NCBI GenBank assembly: GCA_015499985.1
Contig: JAAAUF010000233.1
Coordinates: 14,306-46,315 of the forward strand
Source: Haplosporangium gracile
Lineage: Eukaryota > Mortierellomycota > Mortierellomycetes > Mortierellales > Mortierellaceae
Length of the DNA: 32,010 nt
Direction of reading: 5' to 3'
Shown: piece by piece, positions 21,468 through 31,752 of the stretch
How the letters are laid out: each line of letters begins with the position of its first letter
Position numbering within the stretch: position 1 is the first letter of the stretch
The notes under the pieces: model-generated
What the model saw: only the letters and a program-made list of their open reading frames with translations
Told to the model about the DNA's origin: nothing
Database searches by the model: none
Made by a program: the position numbers and the translations under genes

Positions 21468-21752
21468 TTTCCCATTAGGCCCGCTTTTGCAACGACCATC
21501 AATAAGGCTCAGGGCCAAACTTTTCAGCAAGTTGAACTCAACCTCCCCAAACTCATTTGTGGCCACGGCCAATTGTACGTTGCGCTCTCTCGCTGCACCA
21601 CTCCACGAAACCTGAAAATTCTCATTGAGAATGGCGAGGTAAGAGGTAGAGAGGGCGTTGTGATGGATAGGAGCGTTTCTTTCTACGAGATCGCTTCCCT
21701 TTTCGTTTTGATTAACGAAGACAGTCACTACTTGTCCTCAACTAGGCTATAA
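21468..21752 (+). pseudogene. C-terminal fragment of a PIF1/Helitron-type DNA helicase
   Basis: The frame beginning FPIRPAFATTINKAQGQTF and continuing to CGHGQLYVALSRCTTPRNLK carries the two last signature motifs of the PIF1 helicase family: the TINKAQGQT block (motif V region) and the GQLYVALSR block (motif VI). The frame stays open to a TAA at 21750. It is preceded in the same frame by a stop codon at 21465, and no Walker A, Walker B or Rep domain is present upstream, so only about 90 residues of the helicase end survive. Such helicase ends are typical of Helitron rolling-circle transposons and of the many PIF1-like copies in early-diverging fungi. There is no start codon and no 3' CTRR terminus was found, so this is a relic rather than an active element. 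A stem-loop surrounds the stop codon. Confidence 0.75.
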
Positions 21753-21770
21753 AAGTTAGTTGTGGACAAG
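21731..21770 (+). repeat. 14-bp inverted repeat (stem-loop) around the helicase-relic stop
   Basis: Arms 21731-21744 (cttgtcctcaacta) and 21757-21770 (tagttgtggacaag) pair at 13 of 14 positions with a 12-nt loop that contains the TAA stop. Helitrons carry a hairpin near the 3' end, but the required CTRR terminus does not follow within the usual distance, so the role is unproven. Confidence 0.7.
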
Positions 21771-23128
21771 GAGGGAATAAAATCATGCTTCTTTTTCGTT
21801 ATATTTCGCCCCATCCATCTCAGCGTATGTACCCATAATGTGGTTTACAAGAGATTTATTTAAAGAATAAACACCCTTACACCCGTATTAAAAAAAAAAA
21901 CAGCCCTCCCCCGTGGCATCGCCCACGGTCAACCTTTCTAGTTCATAACCAAAAAAAAAATACCCAATCTTGCTTGTCATATGCTAGATGCTGCTCAGTT
22001 TTATTCATATGCCATAAAAGTAAACGGTGCATAGTTGCTTTGAGGAAGGAAGGAGAGAAAAGAATGGAGGGAGAAAAAAAGGCGAATCGTCCGCAAATAA
22101 TCTGTTCGTCCTCATGTCATTATTGTGTTGTCGTATCATAGATGACCGAGATGACTGACACTGTGCACTGTCAATGTCACAGTATCCTAAAAACCTGTAT
22201 GTATTCCCGTCTTCTCATTTACAGGAACGTGTCAACTATAGAAAGGGGGAAACAGACATCGGCCTGTTTGTTGAATTTTTCATTGGATAGAGAATTTATA
22301 GCTTCAGTGAGTACTTCATCCCATAACCTTGCTAAATAATTAGGAGGTAAAATAAACAGTTCGAATCGGGGATGCAAAGACTAACTAGCAGAGCATTTCT
22401 TTTGGGTTCTTTTCTTGTCCGTTTTAAGGAGCGTTTCCCCTGCTTTACAAAACCAAGATGCAGTGATCGGTTATCAGGATACAGTACAGTTAAGAAGGTA
22501 ATACGCCGATCCTTTTTTGTTATAATCGATACGTGATGATCCATCAACAAACGCTATCAGTATGTCCATTGACTACACTCTTTTAACGAATCTCGCCCCC
22601 AACCGCTCAACACATATGGCTGCTATCACAATAGGTACATTTTCCTTGAAGGAGCTTGCTGTCAAAGAGTGCATCCACATTGTCTTTATTCAGCTGCATG
22701 ATACGGTACATATGCCTCAAAACATCATTGTCAAAGCCATGTTTACTACACAGTCGTCCTGTCGTCAACGATTCTTGACTATCCAGCATATTAAGAAGTG
22801 AGTTGCCGATAAAGTATGTGCGGATAACATACACGCCAGTAACATACTCAAAGTTTATAACCTACTTGTCCTCCGCAGTGGAAGCATTGGGACGTTAAGC
22901 TGGCGTACGCTGTGTATTTTCGATGTTTTATATTGTGAAAAAAAAAAAAAAAAAAAAGCAACGGGCCAGCACAGCTGCACAAATAACGCCGATCAGGCAA
23001 TTATGAGATAAGCTGGAGTAAGCATGCAAAACCAATAACTAATACGTGGTTTGTAATGGGTAGTAAACTTCAAGCAACGAATAGCCTATAATAAAAACTC
23101 CCTCACTTTCATCGCCTATATCTTGTTG
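21753..23128. other. gene-poor 3' flank of the phosphate transporter gene
   Basis: About 1.4 kb with A runs at 21892-21902, 21950-21960 and 22938-22956 (19 A). A minus-strand frame at about 22607-22881 reads as mixed, protein-like sequence (segments LLNMLDSQESL and HMYRIMQLNKDNVDALFDS) bounded by an acceptor-like tag. No family was recognised and the matching neighbour exons were not found, so I leave it as a possible relic. Confidence 0.35.
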
Positions 23129-26100
23129 TTAAAAACCGAGAGCTAACATGATACCATATCCCATGGTAATAATAACGCCTGTTGCCAGGAAAGATAAAGG
23201 AACGCCGGTCTTTAAGAAGTCCTTGGTGGATAAGAAAGCAGTACCCAACTCGTCAGTTACTGATATCGCTGCCATATTCGGAAAGCCGCTCACTGTGCCG
23301 TTTAAAAGACGGTTGGGAAGGGGGAAAGTAGATGATAAAAAAAAAAAGAGAAAGACGCGTTAGAGGCATGTAAATTTTTTTCCGAAGTTTTGGCCGAGAG
23401 ACGCGTCTAATCAGGTGACAAAGACTCTAGAAGCCATAGGGAATATGAAAACATACCTGGGAGGCCCATAGCAGCACTACAGATAAGACCGGCGCCCATG
23501 ACAAGGATTCTGGGATGGGGATCAGGCAAGGTAGCACCAATCTGGGCGACAATCGGCAGAATGATCAACGCTGCGACGGTGTGCGAAATAAACGTTGCAA
23601 TGACCAGCGTCAGACCCGAAAAGATCAACAGGACAACCCAGAGCGAGAATCCCTCAACATAATCCTGAACAGCCTCAGCAATCATGTGCAGTAGACCCGA
23701 TGACTCGACAGCCTTTCCGAGAGCAATTCCGCCCATTGCGAGGATGATAACCGTCCAGAGAAAGTTGTTGAAATCTTCCTTGGTGAGGATTCCAGTTCCG
23801 AAAAAGGCCAGGAGGGGGATGATGGCGATAAGTCCCATATCTCCAAGAAGCCACTCGAGTTGATGTTCAAAGCACCAGAGAAGGATGGTGATGACAGTCA
23901 CGACGCAGACAAAGACCTGGGTGCCGGTGATGGGGTCCTTGGTTGAGCGGATAGTCGAGATGGTAGGCGTGTTGGACGAGGGCTGGTACATCCAGAGGAG
24001 TGTAGCCCAGATGGTGAGATCGCAGACCAGACAGATAGGGAGCGCGACAGTAAACCATTCGAGCCAGCTGGGGGCAGGGCGCATGTACTCAATGGCAATG
24101 ATATTCTGGGGCGAACTGATGGGTGAGGCCATACCACCGACGTTCGAGGCCAGAGCAATGCCGAGGATGAGGCACTTTGCAAACGATGAACCAGGAGGCA
24201 GCGTGCGAAGAATAGGCTAAATGAGCGCACATACAACAAACAAACGTAAAATAGGATGCATACCAAAAAGGGGTCTATTAGTTAATGGAAACAAATCACT
24301 CCGTCCCTTGACACACACAAAAAAAGAACACTAGACACAAAAAAACCTTACCTGGATAAGAGAAAAGCAGAGGACGGGGGCAGCGACGTTGCTGATCCAC
24401 ATACTGGCAACAGTGGCAACAAGCATGTTGGCAAGGAGGACAGCGCTGGGACGAGTACCAGCCTTCGAGAGGACAACAGTGGCCATGGCTTTGGCAATGT
24501 GGAACTTGCTCATGGCTGCGGCGACGGCAAAACCTCCGAGAAGCAGCATGATGACTGGGGAAAACATGAGCGAAAAGATTTTCTTGGCGGCAGCATGCGA
24601 ATCTAGCCGTGTATGGTCCTCATCGTCCGTCCGCATGACTCGGAGCATGACCACCAACAAAGGGACCAACAGTGATGTGACAAATAAGGGTAGCGACTAT
24701 GAAAAAAAAAAGGTCCAATGGCACGACATATCGCAACAAGACGCAAGGTGGATCGGAAATCAGATAGAAAAGAAAATGAGAGCGCATAGAAGTAACAATG
24801 CGTCAGTAAAATGAGCATGGTAATTTGAGGAGATAGAACAGGGAGGGAGAACGATTTGTTTTGGGTGTGTGAGAGCGACTCGGGAACCAATAAAAAAAAT
24901 AAAGAATCGTCATTGTTACCTCCGTAGCCCAGAGCAAAGAGGCAAAGACAAGGATAGCAAAGCAATTCTGCTGCTCAGGTCCCTCGAAAAGGTCAATATG
25001 GAGGAGGACTGCAAAGACGAGACAGCAAAAGAGGAGCGTCCAGACATTACGGGTGAGCCACTCGGGGAACTGAATCGATCCGAACGGTGTGTTGATGGTG
25101 ATCGGTCCCGTCTTCAACGCAGACGAGGGCCTCACGCCGACAGCCTGGCTCTTACGCTCGATACCAATCATGTCTCGCCAGATGGTGTTGCGCTCCCAGA
25201 CCATATGTTCCTTGAGGTGCATCTTAAGCGACCTCTTGGCAACCTCGATGTCGCCATTAGTAAAGATCCTTGCGTAGATATCGCGGACACGGTCAATCTG
25301 CGCCTGCAGCTTTTCGGTCGTCTCCTGCTTGAAGGGATAGGCCTGAAGGACAACTTGGTTCATGTAGACCTTCTTGGTGTTGTTCTCAGAGATCTTGTCA
25401 TACTTTTTCAGGATCTTTGAGAATCCGGTGCAGTTCAGCTTGGCATAGGCCTGCAGCTCTGATAGGTTGACGAACATCTCAATGCAATTATGACGGAATC
25501 GCATCTTTTCGTGCTCCATCTCGGGATCGAACCACATAGACTTGGCGTCATCCTCATCATTGTCGTCCTCGTCATCTTCGTCGCGAGGGGTCTGGGGTTC
25601 AATAGCGGTGGCCATGCTAGTCGAGATCTGAGATGACGATCCGACTCCGTGTCCTGGAACAACAGTCGATGATGACGAAGGGTTGGGAACATGATCAACA
25701 TTCTGAGTGACCTCTTCTGCAGTCTTGAGAGTAGCGGCATTGGCAAGAGCGAGGGCCTCGTCGTATCTCCAGCTTCCTGAGCGCGCCAAAGTCGAGTGTC
25801 GGCTTGCCCTGCTATTGTTGCGGCTCCTTGTCCTGCGCACACTACCGCTGTTGGGGGCCTTGGATCCAGAGTTGGCATGGCGAGAAGGAATGGAGGGATC
25901 AATGTTCTCGACAAACTCAATGTCAGAGGCCAGGGCATCGACCTCGGCGTAGAGCTCCCGCTCCTTCTTGAAGTAAAAGGACATGATCTTTTCCAGCTCT
26001 CTGTCGAGGGCAGGCAGGAACATGTTGTTGGCCCTTGCTCTGGCCTGTGACCGTGCGCCAGTTGCAAGAAGACCGGAGCGTTCATTAGGCTCGCCTTGGT

Positions 26101-26654
26101 AGAGCGAACCCGATCCTGACTCAAGATCGTTGTTGGCGCCGGCAGCCACCAAGTCCTTTTCAACCTGGTAAATGGTCTTTTTCAGGTTGTCATATCTATT
26201 TTCGCAATATAATTATACATCAACGGTTAGCAGAGAAGAGGAGTGTCGAGAGAGTTTGAAATGATTCCGATCCAAGTGACCTCCCCTTTTTTCCACAACG
26301 ATACAGGTGCAGATGGTGATGTTGTGTCCGTAAGCAAGAGTTCACAGAAAACACGCAAAAAAAAGGGATCGCAATTGATCCGATGGAACACCAAGAGAGT
26401 AGAGGAGCAAAAGGACAAGGAACAAAAGGGGCGAGAAGAACGTGGGGAACATGGGCAAGGCAGACAAGCAGTAAGCAGGCATTGAGAAAGTTCAAGGGAA
26501 AATAGAACAAAAAAAGAGGAAAATGGAACCGAAGCCAATAGGAAGTAGAGATGCGAGAGTGTGGGTATGCACTATGCGGTGATGTATCTTACGCGAGGTA
26601 GTAATCGACCCACTCGGGCACGACGTTGAACTGCAGCTGATGCGAGAACTTCAT
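23129..26654 (-). CDS. SPX-domain low-affinity phosphate transporter (Pho87/Pho90/Pho91 family)
   Basis: Five exons: 26654-26593, 26195-24920, 24696-24352, 24216-23457, 23292-23129; 2607 nt, 868 residues, all phases consistent. The N-terminal SPX domain starts MKFSHQLQFNVVPEWVDYYL and includes YDNLKKTIYQ. It is interrupted by a Ser/Arg and acidic disordered insert (about 110-230), then resumes with the helix NCTGFSKILKKYDK, whose lysines form the usual inositol-pyrophosphate binding face. The membrane part is a sodium:sulfate-symporter/DASS-type (ArsB/NhaD fold) carrier with about 12 helices and family blocks LLWATESLPLFVTSLLVP, SNVGGMASPISSPQN and SGFPNMAAIS. Family members import phosphate at the plasma membrane (Pho87, Pho90) or release it from the vacuole (Pho91). 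Which of these applies cannot be told from sequence. The SPX domain normally restrains transport when phosphate is ample. Intron 1 cuts the SPX domain after residue 20, as often in this family. Divergent from the Ser/Pro-rich gene. Confidence 0.96.
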
Positions 26655-27491
26655 GCTGACAGCAAAATAAAAGTAGACGACAGCGAAAGGACGATTCTTT
26701 TACTGATGGGGTTGTGAGTGTTGAATGAAAAAGAAGGAAGGGTAGTTAAATCAATGAAAAAAAAAAAAATGGAGATCAGAAGAAGAAAAAAAGAAGGGTG
26801 AGGAACGAGAGAGCAAAATGGAGAGAAGGAAAAGAGAAGAGGAAGAAAGAGGGAGAGAGGGGAAGTCAGAGGGAGAGAGGGGAAGTCAGAGGGAGAGAGG
26901 ATAAGGAAAAGAGAGAAAGAAAGAAGCGGGCAGTGAAAATAAAAGAAAATGAAAAGAAGGGAAAAAAAAAAACAAGAAAGAAAAGTGTCGTCCCAAACCA
27001 ATGGTGATGACTGTGCTGCATTTTGATTTGGTTGAGTTGGGGAGTGATAAAGTATGGTGAGACACTTGATCACTCTGCTATGGTCAGAGACTCAATTTTC
27101 CTTTTAGGGACAATTCACCAGCATAGCCTCACGACGGTCAAACGAAGGGCTCGTGGGTCAATTGAAAATCGAACACTCATTTGCCTCGCTTTTCCCAATA
27201 AATACCTTTCGCCTCCTCTTCTTTTTTTCCCTCTCCACACACACAACAAGTTGCGATCGCTACTTCTCTCACTCTCTCTCTCACTCTCTTTTTGACATCC
27301 TCACACCCCACTCTCCTTCTTCTCCTTCTCTTATTCACACCCAAACAGCACAGCTGTCTTCCCACTCTCCTTGTACCTGTCCCTCTTTCTCAGTCTTCGT
27401 GTGCGCATCGGTTCGATTCCCCGCACTCTGTACTCCCTCTTTCTCCATTCAACCGTCTACAAAGAAACCACAGACACATAAAAAAAGAACA
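26655..27491. promoter_or_regulatory. divergent promoter region of the phosphate transporter and the Ser/Pro-rich gene
   Basis: The transporter side (26690-26980) is an almost pure purine tract on the + strand, pyrimidine on the transporter coding strand. It holds a 20-bp tandem repeat (next entry). The other side (27200-27460) is CT-rich on the + strand, directly in front of the Ser/Pro-rich gene. Thus both genes have pyrimidine-rich leaders in their own orientation. An inverted CCAAT-type motif occurs at 26997-27001. Confidence 0.5.
26851..26900. repeat. 20-bp tandem repeat, 2.5 copies
   Basis: Unit gggagagaggggaagtcaga at 26851-26870 and 26871-26890, followed by the first half of a third copy to 26900. 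It lies in the purine-rich promoter tract of the phosphate transporter gene. Confidence 0.95.
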
Positions 27492-29216
27492 ATGTCCTTC
27501 CCTCCAAGATTCATCCGCACCCAGACGCCTCACTCTCTCCGGTCTTCACTCGAATGTGATTCTGTCGACGTTCAACTCCACAACAGCAACAGCGACAATT
27601 TCTTTCAAGACCTCGACAACCACCACAGCGACAGTGATGACAACAATGAAGACAGCGACGATGAGGAAAGAAGCGAAGGTCGGGAACTGTCAGAATCCAT
27701 GATCAACCTCAACAAACCCTCCAGTCCACCCACCTCGCTTCCCCGTTTTGCTTTCTTCAGTGCGCCAACAGCACCAACCACCACAACACCAGGTGGTAGC
27801 TTCGCCCTGCTCGCCGATAAGCCGTCTAAGCGCGTCCGAGTGACAGCAGACCCAGCCGCCTCGTCTCAAAATAGCAACCAGAGGTCAAACAAGAGCAGGA
27901 GCAGAAGCAGGAGCAGGAGCACAACCCCAATTCTATTGGAGGTCGACGACAACGATTATAAATCCACTACTTCGTCCCCTTCAAAAAGGGTGCGCTTTGA
28001 CGAATCCAAGAACAGGGTACACTGGCACCATCGCAGCAACAGTATCAGCCCACCTGGTAGCCCTGTTGCCGCCGTCAACCTCAAGGCGCAGCCACTTGTC
28101 TCGGCTCTCCTCCGCCGATCTCAATACCGCGGCAACCAGTCACCTTCGGCCTCGTTTGGGTTTGATGAGAGCTTTACCAGCGTCAGCAGCAGCACCAGCA
28201 GTAATGGCAGCGGCGGGAACCAGTCCCCGGAAAAGTTTACGCTCTCGCTCGAGAACACCTCTCAGGATGTCATGGACTTTACGTCTAGTCTGACCCGTCT
28301 CATGAGTAGTGGCAACTTGGGGGGATCTCAGGAATCCGGCACAAGCAGCACCAGTGGTATTAGCTTTACTGCCTTCAACAGCCCCTTGCCCATGTCGGCC
28401 TCGTCGCGAGTCTTCAGCAATATGTTCCAGGCATCTCCTCCTTCGCCTGTCAGACCAACTTTCATGTCCTACTCCCCGCCTCCATCCTCCTCTTTGAACT
28501 CTTGCTGGTCCCCCACCATGGACGATGAGGACGACTCAATGGAGACCGCTCCCAGAATCTCGCCTCCTCCACCACCAGTTCCCGTCCAGAAGAAGGCCCG
28601 CGCACCATTCGTTCCTCGACGACCCCGCAACACCGGCAACCTTTCACCTACGCGTCCTGGTGCAGTCCCTGGCGCTCCCAGACGGTTCCCTTCGATGTTG
28701 AAGCGCGAGGCGTCGAATGCCTCCTTCTTGGACAACTACCCAGCCAGTCTCGCGCCTAGACCCGGCGACGACGACTACAATCCCTCTTCGTCTTCCGTCT
28801 CTCGCATCTCTCCATCCCCTCCTGCAGCAGTGACAGTTGTTCCAAGAATGTCGACCCCTTCACGTGAAGCCTCCGTGAGCCCCGTCCTCCAGTCTCGTCC
28901 TCTTCCTGCTACTCCTGCCATTTCTCTTCCTTTGTTGCCGGCAGGAGCTGCTGCTGCTACCACCCCCTTGCTTCGCAAGTCCATCTCGGACATTCCTCTC
29001 CGATCACTCAAGAACAGCTCTAATAGCAACTTTTGGTTGGACGCTCAAAATATTGTCCCCCAGTTCAAGAAGTCTGCCTCGTTCAACGAGTTCATGGATA
29101 TTTGTAGCAGCAACAACAATAACAATAGCTGCTTGTCGCAGGAGAATGTCACTGTGTCCCTTGCTCCTCTCTTTCCTTTGCAGACCTCCACCCCCTCCGA
29201 TTCCCAGCTTGTCTGA
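27492..29216 (+). CDS. Ser/Pro-rich disordered protein of unknown function with an RVxF motif
   Basis: A single exon of 574 residues from the ATG in good context (AACAATGTCC). The frame is open further upstream but that part is CT-repeat leader. There is no folded domain or membrane segment. Seen in order: an acidic DSDDNNEDSDDEE stretch (about 50-65), KRVRV (113-117), an RS repeat (about 136-143), KRVRF (165-169) followed by DESKNRVHWHH, many SP sites, proline runs (SPPPPPVPV), an Arg-rich FVPRRPRN patch and a C-terminal FKKSASFNEFMDI. KRVRF fits the RVxF docking consensus for protein phosphatase 1, and the dense SP/TP sites suggest phosphorylation by proline-directed kinases; both are inference. 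It is most likely a nuclear or cytosolic regulator specific to this lineage. It is convergent with a dual-specificity phosphatase gene, but no functional link is shown. Confidence 0.75.
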   Translation: MSFPPRFIRTQTPHSLRSSLECDSVDVQLHNSNSDNFFQDLDNHHSDSDDNNEDSDDEERSEGRELSESMINLNKPSSPPTSLPRFAFFSAPTAPTTTTPGGSFALLADKPSKRVRVTADPAASSQNSNQRSNKSRSRSRSRSTTPILLEVDDNDYKSTTSSPSKRVRFDESKNRVHWHHRSNSISPPGSPVAAVNLKAQPLVSALLRRSQYRGNQSPSASFGFDESFTSVSSSTSSNGSGGNQSPEKFTLSLENTSQDVMDFTSSLTRLMSSGNLGGSQESGTSSTSGISFTAFNSPLPMSASSRVFSNMFQASPPSPVRPTFMSYSPPPSSSLNSCWSPTMDDEDDSMETAPRISPPPPPVPVQKKARAPFVPRRPRNTGNLSPTRPGAVPGAPRRFPSMLKREASNASFLDNYPASLAPRPGDDDYNPSSSSVSRISPSPPAAVTVVPRMSTPSREASVSPVLQSRPLPATPAISLPLLPAGAAAATTPLLRKSISDIPLRSLKNSSNSNFWLDAQNIVPQFKKSASFNEFMDICSSNNNNNSCLSQENVTVSLAPLFPLQTSTPSDSQLV

Positions 29217-30208
29217 ACACAAGGAGTGTGTTTTTTTTCTACTTTTTTTTACTTTATTACTTGTCTTTTCTTGTCTGGTTCCCGGTATAGACCGGGACCT
29301 TGTATTATTTAGCAAACACTTTCCTCGTTCCTTTCCTGCTTTCATACCCCTTTTCGCTTATTACGCGACGTACCACTAGCTTAGATACCCACTTCTTCTT
29401 CTTTTTTCGTTTCCTGTCTATTGCCAACATCAAAAAGCATACCTGCCATTAACTAGAATAAACATGCTCATACGTAAGAAAAGGAAAATGTCAAACAAAT
29501 GTTTTGCCACCATTGCCATCAAAATGTAAGGTTGAGAGTCATAGAGCTAATTTTTGCACGGGGAATGGGGTCAAAGAAGGACTGTGTATGGTTTTTTGCC
29601 ACCAAGAAAAACGATGATGTGTTTGTGGATGTTTTTTGTTGTTCTCCATATGCATGCTAACCCCTCCTTTGCCGCCATTTTCTTTTTGTTTTTCAATTCT
29701 GCCTACCTTTTGTTTTGTTTGGATAGGACATGCTCGGCTATTTTGGTCACAGCAAATGACAGTACTCTTAAAAAAAAAATCTTAAATGACGCACATGCAT
29801 AAGGCACAATGAGGGGCAAGCAACATTGACGACGACTTTCTCTCACACATCTCCCTATTCATGTCATGTCATCAAATTCGGTGATGGGTTAGTGTTTCTG
29901 TTGTATGCTTCTTTATTTAACTTTGTACAATTCATGACATCCCACGCTCCCTTAGCCCCTACATTTTGCGAAAAACGAAACAAAAAAAAAAAAAAAGAGG
30001 AGTGACAAAAGAGTGGGAATAGAGGAGGAAGAGGGAGAGGGAGAGAGGGAAGCATGACAGGGTTGGTTGTGTTGTGTTGGATGATTGTGCCGGTGGAAGA
30101 GTGGTTGGTGATCGGCGGAGAGGTGTATGTGATTTTTTTGCGTGCATTGCATGTATTGTTTGCATCCATCCGCAAATTGCAACTGTGAAGGAGAGCGAGA
30201 AAAGGTCA
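29217..30208. other. convergent intergenic region, no gene seen
   Basis: T-rich 3' flank of the Ser/Pro-rich gene (29230-29280), then a mixed stretch, then a purine-rich stretch (29975-30055) with a 15-base A run near 29982. On the minus strand, AATAAA at 29912-29917 is a candidate poly(A) signal for the phosphatase gene. Short open frames show no recognisable content. Confidence 0.5.
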
Positions 30209-31752
30209 TCATGAAGTCATCCAGGGAACAACGGTGGTTCTTGAGGAAGGATCCAGACCCTCAGAGTTTCCAACACTGACTAATCCGTTGGCCTTGTCGG
30301 ATCCCAGAATACGCTTTTCGAGGAGGATCAGTTGTGAGACAAAGCCAATGTTGGGAGACATGCACCGGCGCCGTTCGACCACATGATCGTATGCCCGCTT
30401 GAGAGGCCACTGGTGTTCCTGGATCAAGTACCCAATCACGGTTGCGACAGACCTGGACTTGCCAGCCTGGCAATGCACATAGATCGGTGCCTTGGATGAT
30501 GCTATGGATAGACATAACGAACGATAGAAATAGAAAATTACAAGATTAGAAAGTCATAGAGTCTGATCAGGAAAAAAAAAAAAAGATTTCATCCAAAAAT
30601 GAGTGTCTTTAAGTGTATGAAAAAAGTCTTTCTGTTAAACAACTTACCGATGAACTTGATGGCTTCGTTGAGACCATCTTGCAGATCCTGATCAACATGG
30701 TCCCGGAGTCCGACCTTGAGATACCCAGACCGTCCAAACCGCTGGATCCAGAGGTCATCGTCGCAGTTCACAGCCACGTTGAGCACTCGCTTGATCCCGA
30801 GCTGCTCCAGTTCCGCCATCTGCTCCTCCTCAACCAACTCGCCTCCGAGAAATAGGAAATCTGGAAGAATCATCGACACTTCCCGCTCTGCTTTGGCATT
30901 GTCTTGAAGATGTGACAAGGGCATACTGCTGCTGTCATTCGTGGAAGAAGATCCACATCCCGATTGGAATGAGGACGCTGAACCATTCGATAAGAGAGAA
31001 GAGTTGGACGACGACAACGCTGCCGAGAGGGGTGGGTGGGGTGCGTTTAAGGGTGATGGTGCTGCTCCTTGTCTCCCTTCTCCTTTGGGATATGGTATCG
31101 ATGGGTGCACTCTTGGAAAGTCTCCTGATTCGGAAAGATCTCCGTAGGTTGCTGTTGTTGTATCAAAGGCGAACGGATTGTCTCCTTGCCCTGCTGCAGC
31201 TGCAGCCGCCGCTGCTCTGGCTCGTGCGACGGCAATGGTAGAGTAGGATGGTGAAGACGGAGACGCAAGCGAGGAGGAACCCGGTGTGAAGGTGAGAGAT
31301 CCAGTCGCAAGGTTAAAGGATCCCCGCCGTCCTTGGCCTTGAGTCTGAGACAGATTGGATCCAAGAGATTCTTGACTTTCGCTCATTGTTCCGTCTAATT
31401 GCTGCTGCTGTGCCAGAAATTGCTGTTGCCTTTGGAGGAGTTGTTGTTGTGGATCGACAGAGAGATAGGTAGGCTTAGGTGGGGTGATGCTGAGGGTGAG
31501 ACTGCCGCTGCTTCCACTGGAACTGCTGTTGCTGTTGGCGAGTTGTTGGCGTTCACGCAGGGTGAGCCCGCTTCCTGAAGTTGGTGGTGATCTGTGTGGG
31601 GGCTGTTGAGTGATGCCTGTGCTTATGTTTGTGCTTGCTCCGTTGACGATATGACTGACTCCGATGGGGTTGCCTAGGCTGTCGTTTGAGTCTTGCTCCC
31701 TTGCGGCCTGTGCCTTTGACACTAGAATCGGACGAGGAGCGGTAGAGTCCAT
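30209..31752 (-). CDS. dual-specificity protein phosphatase, MAP kinase phosphatase type (Msg5/Pmp1-like)
   Basis: Two exons, 31752-30648 and 30501-30209, phase 1 junction; 1398 nt, 465 residues. The first 300 residues are disordered, with Gln-, Ser- and Ala-rich tracts (LQRQQQFLAQQQQL and others) and SP sites. The catalytic domain follows: substrate-entry part MILPDFLFLGGEL, LNVAVNCDDDLW, the likely general acid D351 in GLRDHVDQD, and the P-loop VHCQAGKSRSVA with catalytic C379 and R385. After it comes the conserved SPNIGFVSQLILLE helix. The intron separates the general-acid loop from the P-loop. The long N-terminus before a C-terminal DSP domain, and the ILPDFLFLG start, resemble fungal MAPK phosphatases such as Msg5 and Pmp1, which remove phosphate from Thr and Tyr of cell-wall-integrity or pheromone MAP kinases. 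The exact substrate is not visible. Other DSP types remain possible. Confidence 0.9.

Noticed and set aside
21742..21745. CTAG as a Helitron 3' terminus (CTRR)
   Set aside because: It lies in the 5' arm of the hairpin and not 5-12 nt after it, so it does not fit a Helitron end.
26798..27007. Lys/Glu/Arg-rich open frame
   Set aside because: It is only the translation of the purine-rich promoter tract.
27409..27419. Perfect match to the tRNA B-box (ggttcgattcc)
   Set aside because: The flanking bases do not pair into a T stem, and no anticodon or D arm precedes it; it lies in the CT-rich leader of the Ser/Pro-rich gene.
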